A stretch of DNA of 8,330 bases from an uncultured bacterium (lineage in GTDB: Bacteria; Cyanobacteriota; Vampirovibrionia; Gastranaerophilales; Gastranaerophilaceae), in assembly GCA_949299435.1 (NCBI GenBank), contig CASGAK010000059.1, positions 1 to 8,330 on the forward strand, written 5' to 3'. Position 1 is the stretch's first letter; each line of letters opens with the position of its first letter. A program made the translations under genes and the position numbers. Of this stretch, positions 1-5,831 are shown one piece after another. Below the pieces are notes generated by a model that was not told the origin of the DNA, did not search any database, and worked only from the letters and a program-made list of their open reading frames with translations.

Positions 1-1166
1 CCAAATCTTTTTTCAATAAAATTTTGTAATTGTGTTGGGACAGTTTTTAAAGAAAAAAATGTTTCATTTTCTTCTTTTACTTTTCTCCAAGCATATTCCA
101 TATTTTTTGAAAAAGATTTACGAGCCCATTCGTTCGCTCCCCAAAATTGTTTCAAAACTTTTGACTGCTCTTTTGAAATATCTATCGGATTTGCTTGGGG
201 ATCAAAAGAATTAAAACCTCTTGATTTCATAAATTGACTCATAGCATTTTTAATTCTATCTGCTCCAAAAATATTCCAAGCCTTGTTGAGGACTCTTTCT
301 AATTCTTTCGCTTTTTCAGGGTTTTGCTGATAAAAATCTTTCATTTTATCTGACATTTGATATATTCTTTCAAGATTTTCCCTGTAATATTTTTTTAACC
401 CTTCTGAGATATGTTCTCTATGCTCTTTCGATAGCGGACCGCGGGGAATATATATGGGTTCTCCTTCCATTTTTGCTTTTTCGTCCAGTGCTAAACGTCT
501 TTTATAAGTCATTTCCGCTGTAAGACGTGCATTATACTCAGGATCAGAAAACTTCAATATATGTCCATAATCGCGACTTTGTGAAGGAATATTCAGCTTT
601 CGCATTGTATAGTAGATATCTTTTCCATTTGCATATTTTTTTAAATCATTCAATGAAAATCCTTCGCCATAGTACAATTTCAAAAGCTGCAAAGATAAGT
701 CTTCGTTTTTATCAAAATATTCTAATTCCCCTGCTTTTACAGCATCTCCAAAAGAACTTTTGCTGAATTTGACCTCAGAATCCGATAACACCTCACTAAA
801 TTCAGGAAAACGTTTTTTAACTTCTTCTAATGTATTGCAATGTTTCAATGCTTCATAATATTTTTTATGAATACTGACTAAAGTATCTTTTGCCTTATTT
901 CCGCCCTCCAAAATCATGCCGGCCCATTCGCGAATATTTTTCGGATAAATTGATGAATTTTTCTCTGCCAATTTGTCCAAGTTTTTTATGGTTTCAGCCA
1001 AATTCAGACTATACCCGCCTAAAAAACTCAAATATTGTTTAGTTGAGGGCAGTGTTGAAAAATTTTGTTCTATAGATCTATTTTGCTGTGTATTTGTAAT
1101 TTGCTGCTTCTTAGCAGTTTCATAACTACAGCGTTTATTCATCGGGGTAATACTGTAAATTTGCAT
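1..1166 (-). CDS. Partial unrecognised protein with HTH-like and NUMOD3-like motifs (C-terminus beyond window)
   Basis: The frame stays open from an ATG at 1166 to the window edge, giving 388 visible codons and no stop, so the 3' end is missing. AAGGAG lies 6 nt before this ATG, which decides the start. The protein is hydrophilic and lysine-rich, with no signal peptide or membrane segment, so it is probably cytosolic. The first ~45 residues are polar and low in complexity. Residues ~169-198 (SLNDLKKY...YTMRKLNIPSQSR) read like a helix-turn-helix of the kind that ends 'xxLxxxgIpxRs'. Residues ~243-257 (GPLSKEHREHISEGL) resemble the NUMOD3 motif, a DNA-binding module of homing and HNH endonucleases. 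No HNH, GIY-YIG or LAGLIDADG core is visible, although one could lie past the edge. The rest is predicted helical, with aromatic-rich repeats (FWGANEWARK, NMEYAWRKVK). It follows the toroid gene after 47 nt with no clear terminator between. That the frame is coding is well supported; DNA binding is inferred. Confidence 0.85.
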   Translation of the reverse strand, partial: MQIYSITPMNKRCSYETAKKQQITNTQQNRSIEQNFSTLPSTKQYLSFLGGYSLNLAETIKNLDKLAEKNSSIYPKNIREWAGMILEGGNKAKDTLVSIHKKYYEALKHCNTLEEVKKRFPEFSEVLSDSEVKFSKSSFGDAVKAGELEYFDKNEDLSLQLLKLYYGEGFSLNDLKKYANGKDIYYTMRKLNIPSQSRDYGHILKFSDPEYNARLTAEMTYKRRLALDEKAKMEGEPIYIPRGPLSKEHREHISEGLKKYYRENLERIYQMSDKMKDFYQQNPEKAKELERVLNKAWNIFGADRIKNAMSQFMKSRGFNSFDPQANPIDISKEQSKVLKQFWGANEWARKSFSKNMEYAWRKVKEENETFFSLKTVPTQLQNFIEKRF

Positions 1167-1213
1167 AATTTCTCCTTACGGGGGTATTAATGTTTATAAA
1201 TATTTTTTTTTGC

Positions 1214-2386
1214 TTATTTTTCAGATGAACTTAACAATTTTTTATAAGTAACCCATGCTGAAAGAGCATGCTGTACATAGTCTATTCTAATTTCCCTGTC
1301 TTTATTTTCTGCTTCAGGAGTATTCCAAATAAATGAATATGGTATTCCTCCCTCCATCTCGCCTGTTTTAACCTGATACTTATATAGATGTCCAAGCCCT
1401 GCTTCCAGTGCGTATTTTATTCTAGTTTTGAGCACATTTGCAGGAACACAGTCATAGGCAGCTATAAGTCCTTCCATTATCGTTGCAAGCCCACATAAAG
1501 ATTTTGTTCCTTTAAAAGCACCATATTCATCTGATTTTTCATCTGTATTTTGAAGCTCTAAAATTACTTTTACATTTTTTTCAACAAAACCTGTAATCAA
1601 TGCCTTTAGCGGTGCTGATAGGTCAGCATTCGGAGTATCAAAAAGTTTCTGAGCTGCCAAAAGCCCCCAATGATCAAATTTTAATTGAGAATTATCCTTT
1701 GACAGTGCTGTTTCCGCAATTTTTCTCATGCCTTTTTTGACAGCATCGAGCCATCTTTCATCTTTATCCACTTCATAGAGATACAAAAGTCCAAGACAGG
1801 CTTCACCGGGGTAATATCTTGCTGAATATGCCATTGATTTTTCTTTTTTCACAAGCTCATAGCTCGGCCAAAAGTCGCCGTCATTCGACTGAAGCCATAA
1901 AAGGAAGTTCCCCATTTTTCTTAGTGTATGTACACTTATTAAATTTTCAGGCAAAAGATTAGACAAAGCCATCAAAGCAAGTCCTGTACCTCCTGATGTC
2001 GCTAAAAATTCAGGTGCCTCCTCAATAGGTTTTGAAATTAATCCGTATCTGTCTGCATTTACTTTTTTTATGTAATTTTTTATCAAGTAATTTGATGCTA
2101 AAATTCTTTTATTTTTAAGAATTTCATTACCCAAATACCTCTCACATAAATACATGGAATACAAAGCCCCAGCATGTCTTAGGGAACTGTATGTTTTATC
2201 TGTATATTTCTTAGCCAATGTAGCACTGTTTCTGAATACAAAACGACCATCTAGCCTTGTATTATGTGACAGATAAAGCATTGACAGCAAAATTGCATTA
2301 TCCAAAGCGTTTATATCTGTTAAAGCATTCTCACTCTTATTTTTGGGTTTAAAAAAATTAAAAAGTATGGGAGTGTTATTTCTCAT
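1214..2386 (-). CDS. Predicted alpha/alpha-toroid protein of unknown function, downstream of lipid A operon
   Basis: This 390-residue protein has no signal peptide and no membrane segments, so it is probably cytosolic. I cannot name the family. The sequence is made of helix pairs separated by short Gly/Pro/aromatic turns: DGRFVFRNSA (46-55), LRHAGALYSMY (69-79), ATSGGTGLALMAL (129-141), RYYPGEACLGLLYLYE (190-205), DHWGLLAAQKL (238-248), GTKSLCGLATIMEGLIAAYD (293-312) and RIDYVQHALSAW (367-378). That pattern fits the (alpha/alpha)6-toroid architecture seen in six-hairpin glycosidases, uronate epimerases and terpene cyclases. D46, E195, D238 and D369 with H373 are candidate active-site residues, but this is only inference from their place in the turns. 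The gene starts 36 nt after fabZ, which hints at a role in envelope sugar or lipid metabolism. No Shine-Dalgarno precedes the ATG, while a strong promoter lies immediately upstream (see the site at 2394-2422), so it may be transcribed separately as a leaderless mRNA. Confidence 0.85.
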   Translation of the reverse strand: MRNNTPILFNFFKPKNKSENALTDINALDNAILLSMLYLSHNTRLDGRFVFRNSATLAKKYTDKTYSSLRHAGALYSMYLCERYLGNEILKNKRILASNYLIKNYIKKVNADRYGLISKPIEEAPEFLATSGGTGLALMALSNLLPENLISVHTLRKMGNFLLWLQSNDGDFWPSYELVKKEKSMAYSARYYPGEACLGLLYLYEVDKDERWLDAVKKGMRKIAETALSKDNSQLKFDHWGLLAAQKLFDTPNADLSAPLKALITGFVEKNVKVILELQNTDEKSDEYGAFKGTKSLCGLATIMEGLIAAYDCVPANVLKTRIKYALEAGLGHLYKYQVKTGEMEGGIPYSFIWNTPEAENKDREIRIDYVQHALSAWVTYKKLLSSSEK

Positions 2387-2393
2387 ACTTTTT

Positions 2394-2422
2394 ATTATAC
2401 AAAGATTTATTTAAATTGTCTA
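2394..2422 (-). promoter_or_regulatory. Sigma70-type promoter giving a probable leaderless transcript
   Basis: On the minus strand the fabZ/toroid gap contains TAGACA (2417-2422), exactly 17 nt, then a perfect TATAAT (2394-2399). Only 7 nt separate the -10 box from the ATG at 2386, so the expected +1 falls on or next to the start codon. No Shine-Dalgarno is present, which agrees with leaderless translation. In an AT-rich genome TATAAT occurs by chance, but the -35, spacer and position all agree. Confidence 0.55.
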
Positions 2423-2875
2423 TTATTTTAATGCAAAAGTCATATCTGCTTCTACACATACTTTGCCATCGACTTTACCAACGCCATGAGCTTTACATAC
2501 AGGTCCTTTTACTTTTGTCAATTCTACTTCCATTTCGAATTTATCACCAGGACGTACTATGTTTTTGAATCTAACACCATCAACTCCTGCATATAGTGTT
2601 AATTTACCTGCAAACTCAGGCATTGTCATCAAAATCGGTGCTGAGCATTGTGCCATCGCTTCTAATTGCAAAACTCCGGGCATAATAGGGTTACCTGGAA
2701 AGTGTCCTTGGAAAAATTGTTCATTCATAGTTAAATTTTTATAACCTTTAGCATATTTCCCTGGAACACATTCTGTTATTCTGTCTACAAGAAGGAACGG
2801 AAATCTGTGCGGTATCATTTCCATTATCTGCATTGTATCAAAAGACAATACTTCTTGTGTTACTTCTTCTGTCAT
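2423..2875 (-). CDS. fabZ: 3-hydroxyacyl-[acyl-carrier-protein] dehydratase FabZ
   Basis: The 150-residue length matches the hotdog-fold FabZ family. The enzyme dehydrates 3-hydroxyacyl-ACP to trans-2-enoyl-ACP in the cytosolic fatty acid elongation cycle. It competes with LpxA/LpxD for 3-hydroxyacyl-ACP and so helps balance phospholipid against lipid A. Visible hallmarks are PHRFPFLLVDRI (residues 22-33), the QGHFPGNPIMPGVLQLEAMAQ region (56-76) with catalytic His58 and Glu72, and the late motif RFKNIVRPGD. GGAG sits 8 nt before the ATG. The gene lies 24 nt after lpxC, clearly in the same operon. Some bacteria fuse LpxC and FabZ, but here they are separate. The family assignment is secure. 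FabA is less likely, because the short length and motif wording are FabZ-like. Confidence 0.96.
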   Translation of the reverse strand: MTEEVTQEVLSFDTMQIMEMIPHRFPFLLVDRITECVPGKYAKGYKNLTMNEQFFQGHFPGNPIMPGVLQLEAMAQCSAPILMTMPEFAGKLTLYAGVDGVRFKNIVRPGDKFEMEVELTKVKGPVCKAHGVGKVDGKVCVEADMTFALK

Positions 2876-2899
2876 TTCGTTTTCTCCTATATTTTTATT

Positions 2900-3718
2900 T
2901 TACTTACATTCTATCAATTTATCTTTTAGCATTTTCGCAACTTTTACATGAACTGCATGCCCTGCTTCTTTTACTAAAATTTGGCATTTCATGTTCAGAG
3001 GGTTTACACCTGTCAAATAAAAATCCCCGATTAAATCAAGAATTTTATGTTTTATCGGCTCATCTTCACTTCTTAAAGGTGATGTATAGCCCTCATCTTG
3101 AAGTCCGAGTGTATTTTCGATATTTACACCTTGAGCAAAACCAAGCATTTGGAATTTTTTCAAATCTTTATAAAACCCGAAAGTTCTTGCCTCAATTATT
3201 TCTTCTTGATTTTTAGGATTATAAGCAACCCATTTTCTTGCCAAATCAGGGTGAGCATAATTTACCGAATAAGATATATAAAGCTCATCTGAGGGCAATA
3301 CGACAAGACTTGTTTTCCCATTCAGATAATACACAGGCTCTTTTACTGTGTAGTATTGTTTCTTTTCGAAAAGATGTTTTTCAATCCCTGCCGATTTGAA
3401 CAATTCAACCCATTTTTTAGAACTGCCGTCAAGGGCTGGGACTTCCATTTCGTCCATACAAATATCTATGCTGTCTATCCCGCAAAAAGCTAATGCTGCT
3501 GACAAATGCTCTGTCAACATCGCTTTTGCCTTCTTATTTCCAAGAACTACACAATGATCGGTTGATAAAACATTATCCGCATCAGCCTCAAATGGTTCTT
3601 GCCCATTCACAAAATATCTTATTTTCCCTGTATTTGAAGGAAAAAATTTGACAGAACAAGGCTTGTTTTTCATCAAGCCATGTCCTTGGATTTCTATATC
3701 TTTAAGAATTGTGGTCAT
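2900..3718 (-). CDS. lpxC: UDP-3-O-acyl-N-acetylglucosamine deacetylase LpxC
   Basis: LpxC is the zinc-dependent cytosolic enzyme that removes the acetyl group from UDP-3-O-acyl-GlcNAc, the committed step of lipid A synthesis. The 272 residues are near the short end for the family (about 305 in E. coli). The catalytic set is intact: Glu70-His71 in TEHLSAAL (E. coli E78/H79), Asp97 in PALDGSS, His224 and Asp228 in HKILDLIGDF (H238/D242), and His254 in AGHAVHV (H265). ARTFGF (177-182) is also present. The N-terminal GxGLHSG signature is altered to GHGLMKN (residues 12-18), which is odd. The start at 3718 overlaps the end of lpxD by 17 nt. Only a distant GAGG lies upstream, so translation is probably coupled to lpxD. 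With all metal and catalytic residues present, I expect an active enzyme. Confidence 0.96.
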   Translation of the reverse strand: MTTILKDIEIQGHGLMKNKPCSVKFFPSNTGKIRYFVNGQEPFEADADNVLSTDHCVVLGNKKAKAMLTEHLSAALAFCGIDSIDICMDEMEVPALDGSSKKWVELFKSAGIEKHLFEKKQYYTVKEPVYYLNGKTSLVVLPSDELYISYSVNYAHPDLARKWVAYNPKNQEEIIEARTFGFYKDLKKFQMLGFAQGVNIENTLGLQDEGYTSPLRSEDEPIKHKILDLIGDFYLTGVNPLNMKCQILVKEAGHAVHVKVAKMLKDKLIECK

Positions 3719-4805
3719 TGTTTATATTTTCCTCAAATTCTTTTAATAACGGTTCATATTTTCTGAATTTCGCAAAAATTTCTTGAGCATCTTTCAAAGT
3801 CTTTAATTGTTTTATAAATTCTTTTCTCGGAACAGCCGGGATACCTACTACGATAGATTTTTCAGGGAATGACTTCGTTACACCGGCTTTTGCTGTAATA
3901 ATTGTGTCTGAGCCGATTTCAATGTGATCTGCTAAGCCTGCTTGACCAGCTATTACAACTCTATCTCCGATTACGCAGCTTCCTGCTATACCTACTTGAG
4001 ATACGATTAGACAACCCTGACCGATTTTACAGTTGTGACCAATCATTACCAAGTCATCAATTTTTGTATTATCACCGATTGTTGTATTTTCTATAGTTCC
4101 TCTGTCGATTGCTGTATTTGCACCAATTTCTACGTTATTTCCGATTTCTACAGCCCCAATTGACGGAATTTTGAAAATTACGTGTTTTGTATTAGCTTCT
4201 TTTATTTCACCGTCTTTTCTAGCTTGCTCGATATTATCAGGATTTTCGGTTACAAAGCTGAATCCGTCTGCACCCAATGATACTCCATGGTGTAAAATTA
4301 CATCATTTCCGATTTTTACTCTGTCACCGATATTTACACCGGGGTGGAAGAAACAATTTTTACCTATATTTACTCCCCCGCCTATGTATGAATTTGCAAG
4401 AATTTTTGTATTGTCACCAATCACAGCATCGTGAGAAATAACTACATTCGGACCGATTTGAACGTTTTCACCTAATTTTGCGGTTTCATGCACAACTGCT
4501 GTCGGGTGAATACCTTTATTCACTTGAGGTGCTGTATAGAACAAGTTGAGAAGTTTCATCATCGCTAGTCTTGGTCGTTCTACTTCGATTGTTGTCAAGC
4601 CATCAATTTGGACTCCCAAAGGTACAAGTGCCGCTTTTGCTTTTGATTTTGCAAGGTTAGCTATTTCCTCTTCACCTAATGCTAAAGCTAGAGTATTTTC
4701 ATCTGATAATAGCGGAGGTGCTATTTGTGAAATTTTTGCATCTTGAGCTTTTGTAAGCATTCCGCCTACAATTTGTGAAATTTCTTCAACCGTAAAAGTT
4801 CTCAT
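3702..4805 (-). CDS. lpxD: UDP-3-O-(3-hydroxyacyl)glucosamine N-acyltransferase LpxD
   Basis: LpxD transfers a 3-hydroxyacyl chain from ACP to the 2-amino group of UDP-3-O-acylglucosamine, the step after LpxC, in the cytosol as a trimer. The 367 residues show an N-terminal uridine-binding-type domain (about 1-97), then a left-handed beta-helix of hexapeptide repeats (about 100-320; e.g. IGPNVV, IGDNTK, IGNNVE, IGANTA) and a helical C-terminal tail (about 327-367). The general base is expected at His257 in VMIGHNCKIG (E. coli H239, in IAHNV). SLGADGFSF and IGANTAIDRG are typical LpxD wording and separate it from LpxA. About 20-25 extra residues lie between GFSF and KIPSIG (about 186-210), where many homologues have a short loop. 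AAGGAG lies 8 nt before the ATG. It follows hldE by 12 nt and overlaps lpxC by 17 nt. Confidence 0.95.
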   Translation of the reverse strand: MRTFTVEEISQIVGGMLTKAQDAKISQIAPPLLSDENTLALALGEEEIANLAKSKAKAALVPLGVQIDGLTTIEVERPRLAMMKLLNLFYTAPQVNKGIHPTAVVHETAKLGENVQIGPNVVISHDAVIGDNTKILANSYIGGGVNIGKNCFFHPGVNIGDRVKIGNDVILHHGVSLGADGFSFVTENPDNIEQARKDGEIKEANTKHVIFKIPSIGAVEIGNNVEIGANTAIDRGTIENTTIGDNTKIDDLVMIGHNCKIGQGCLIVSQVGIAGSCVIGDRVVIAGQAGLADHIEIGSDTIITAKAGVTKSFPEKSIVVGIPAVPRKEFIKQLKTLKDAQEIFAKFRKYEPLLKEFEENINNDHNS

Positions 4806-4817
4806 AAGTTTATCTCC

Positions 4818-5288
4818 TTAATTATTTTTCATTTTTTCGATTGTATTTGTTGTTGATTTCCCTTGGACAAATTCTATAAACTCGACTCTAGTACCGTTTT
4901 TTAGCATGATGTCTGCCTCCGGAAGTGTTTCAAGGGTATAATCTGCACCTTTTGTATATACATCAGGCTTAATTTCATCTAATAAATTACGCGGACTGTC
5001 TTCATCAAAAAGCACCACATAATCTACACATTTTAGTGCACAAAGTATTTCTGCTCTGTCATTTTCATTATTTATCGGACGGGTAGGACCTTTTATTGAA
5101 CGAACTGATTTATCTGAGTTTAGTAAAACTATCATATAATCCGCAAAACTTTTTGTCTTTTCCAAATACCTTACATGACCTACATGCAATATATCAAAAC
5201 AACCGTTTGTCGCAACGACAGTTTTACCGCTTTTATGAAGGTTCGATACAAACTCTGCAACCTTTTCTCTTCTTAATACTTGTCCCAT
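4818..5288 (-). CDS. rfaE2: D-glycero-beta-D-manno-heptose 1-phosphate adenylyltransferase (HldE/RfaE domain II)
   Basis: This 156-residue protein matches the stand-alone C-terminal (nucleotidyltransferase) half of HldE. It uses ATP to adenylylate heptose-1-phosphate, making ADP-D-glycero-D-manno-heptose for the LPS inner core. Motifs seen: TNGCFDILHVGHVRYL (28-42) with the HxGH signature at His35-His38, KGPTRPINNENDRAEIL (66-82), KGADYTLETLPEA (113-125) and the family-specific GKSTTNTIEK (143-152). The RPI...DR and KSTT motifs favour RfaE2 over glycerol-3-phosphate cytidylyltransferase or FAD synthetase relatives. The kinase half (domain I) is not in the window and must be a separate gene if the pathway is complete. 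It is the first gene of the lpx operon. AAGGAG lies 4 nt before the ATG, 12 nt upstream of which is the start of the predicted transcript. Confidence 0.92.
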   Translation of the reverse strand: MGQVLRREKVAEFVSNLHKSGKTVVATNGCFDILHVGHVRYLEKTKSFADYMIVLLNSDKSVRSIKGPTRPINNENDRAEILCALKCVDYVVLFDEDSPRNLLDEIKPDVYTKGADYTLETLPEADIMLKNGTRVEFIEFVQGKSTTNTIEKMKNN

Positions 5289-5306
5289 ATTACTCCTTAT
5301 TCTGAT

Positions 5307-5315
5307 ATTCTATCA
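5307..5315 (-). promoter_or_regulatory. Extended -10 promoter for the hldE-lpxD-lpxC-fabZ operon
   Basis: The minus strand reads TGATAGAAT, an extended -10 (TGn plus TAGAAT), with no good -35 at 17 nt. Transcription would begin near 5300, leaving a leader of about 12 nt holding the AAGGAG of hldE. The site lies between the terminator at 5357-5386 and the first ATG, where the operon's promoter must be if that terminator is effective. Confidence 0.45.
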
Positions 5316-5356
5316 AAAACAAGCTAGAAATACCCTTGTATTTAACAAAAAGTAAT

Positions 5357-5386
5357 AAAAAAGCCCCTTTTTAAAGGAGCTTTTTT
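5357..5386 (-). terminator. Rho-independent terminator closing the asd operon
   Basis: Inverted repeat with 14-nt arms around a 2-nt centre (5371-5372). The minus-strand RNA pairs completely, with one G-U, and ends in six U, while the plus-strand RNA would carry a C-A mismatch. It lies 16 nt after the stop of the 42-codon gene. It separates the asd group from the hldE promoter and might also stop plus-strand transcripts less efficiently. Confidence 0.85.
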
Positions 5387-5402
5387 ATTTATTAATTTAA
5401 AT

Positions 5403-5531
5403 TTAAGCTATTTGCAAGGTTTGTTCTAACATCTCCAGAGTTGTACGTGGTATTTTATATGTTTGATCTTCCATCAATTCATGTTGATTTGTTTTCTCTT
5501 GCTTTTCTTCATCTATAACTTGAATATCCAT
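5403..5531 (-). CDS. Small acidic unrecognised protein, 42 residues
   Basis: The frame can open at 5600, but that start would run inside the preceding gene and has no Shine-Dalgarno. The ATG at 5531 has AAAAGGAG 6 nt before it (5538-5545), so I use it. The resulting 42-residue peptide (MDIQVIDEEKQEKTNQ...LEQTLQIA) is polar and acidic in its first half, contains KIPRTT, and ends in a probable short amphipathic helix. It has no cysteine, signal peptide or membrane segment. It is the last gene of the asd group, 43 nt after the 77-codon gene and 16 nt before the terminator. The function is unknown. The strong ribosome binding site and snug fit before the terminator are the main evidence that it is real. 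Confidence 0.6.
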   Translation of the reverse strand: MDIQVIDEEKQEKTNQHELMEDQTYKIPRTTLEMLEQTLQIA

Positions 5532-5537
5532 TTTATT

Positions 5538-5545
5538 CTCCTTTT
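5538..5545 (-). promoter_or_regulatory. Ribosome binding site deciding the start of the 42-codon gene
   Basis: AAAAGGAG on the minus strand lies 6 nt from the ATG at 5531. The longer frame from 5600 lacks such a site, so the shorter reading is preferred. Confidence 0.8.
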
Positions 5546-5552
5546 GGGGTAC

Positions 5553-5575
5553 AAATTTACAACAATAGTAAATTT
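5553..5575. repeat. Perfect 8-bp inverted repeat between two small genes
   Basis: AAATTTAC, 7 nt, then GTAAATTT. It overlaps the stop codon of the 77-codon gene. No U-tract follows on the minus strand (GTACCCC instead), so it is not a normal terminator. It could be an operator-like palindrome, an mRNA processing hairpin, or chance in AT-rich sequence. Confidence 0.4.
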
Positions 5576-5808
5576 TATTTTTTGCTATTATTTGTTGCAA
5601 TAGTTATTGCATCTTTCGCTCTGTTGTATGAAAAAGAATCACTTAACATTTCTGCAACTTTTATATCTTTATATGAATTCAAAGGCATTTCAACGGGCAG
5701 TCCGCTCTTACCTATTTTGGCATATTTAACTTTTTTCAAATCTTTAACATCACGCACTACACTACGCAGTGAATCCACTGATGGGATAAATGTATTAAAT
5801 TTTATCAT
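5575..5808 (-). CDS. Small unrecognised protein, 77 residues, downstream of asd
   Basis: The ATG at 5808 is preceded by AAGGAG at 6 nt (5815-5820), an excellent ribosome binding site, and lies 23 nt after the asd stop, so it is almost certainly cotranscribed with asd. The protein is soluble and basic in its middle part (DVKDLKKVKYAKIGKSG, about 20-36). It then has LPVEMPLNSYKDIKVAEML and a C-terminal helix-like part ending AITIATNNSKK. There is no cysteine, signal peptide or membrane segment. I do not recognise a family. The position after asd gives little functional help, since dapA is the usual partner in many bacteria and is absent here. A small regulatory or structural protein is possible. 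The frame is strongly supported, the role is not. Confidence 0.75.
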   Translation of the reverse strand: MIKFNTFIPSVDSLRSVVRDVKDLKKVKYAKIGKSGLPVEMPLNSYKDIKVAEMLSDSFSYNRAKDAITIATNNSKK

Positions 5809-5831
5809 TTATATCTCCTTCTTACCAAATA

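Noticed and set aside
32..214. Plus-strand frame with a hydrophobic, Leu/Phe-rich start
   Set aside because: It lies antisense inside the long minus-strand frame of the 388-codon partial gene and has no ribosome binding site; the composition reflects AT-rich antisense sequence.
1167..1213. Terminator between the toroid gene and the partial gene
   Set aside because: There is a run of A on the minus strand but no convincing GC-containing stem, so co-transcription cannot be excluded.
2833..3216. 127-codon plus-strand frame over lpxC/fabZ
   Set aside because: Antisense to two genes with intact catalytic motifs; rich in Leu/Phe and without family-like motifs.
4171..4434. 87-codon plus-strand frame over lpxD
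   Set aside because: A shadow of the hexapeptide repeats of lpxD; its periodicity is that of the opposite strand.
5403..5531. RiPP/bacteriocin precursor reading of the 42-codon gene
   Set aside because: No modification or transport enzymes nearby, no cysteine- or glycine-rich core and no leader-type cleavage motif.
5532..5600. N-terminal extension of the 42-codon protein to 65 residues
   Set aside because: It would begin within the preceding gene without a Shine-Dalgarno, while the internal ATG at 5531 has an excellent one.
5403..5808. Toxin-antitoxin pair
   Set aside because: Neither small protein shows a recognisable toxin or DNA-binding antitoxin motif, and both are cotranscribed with a housekeeping gene.
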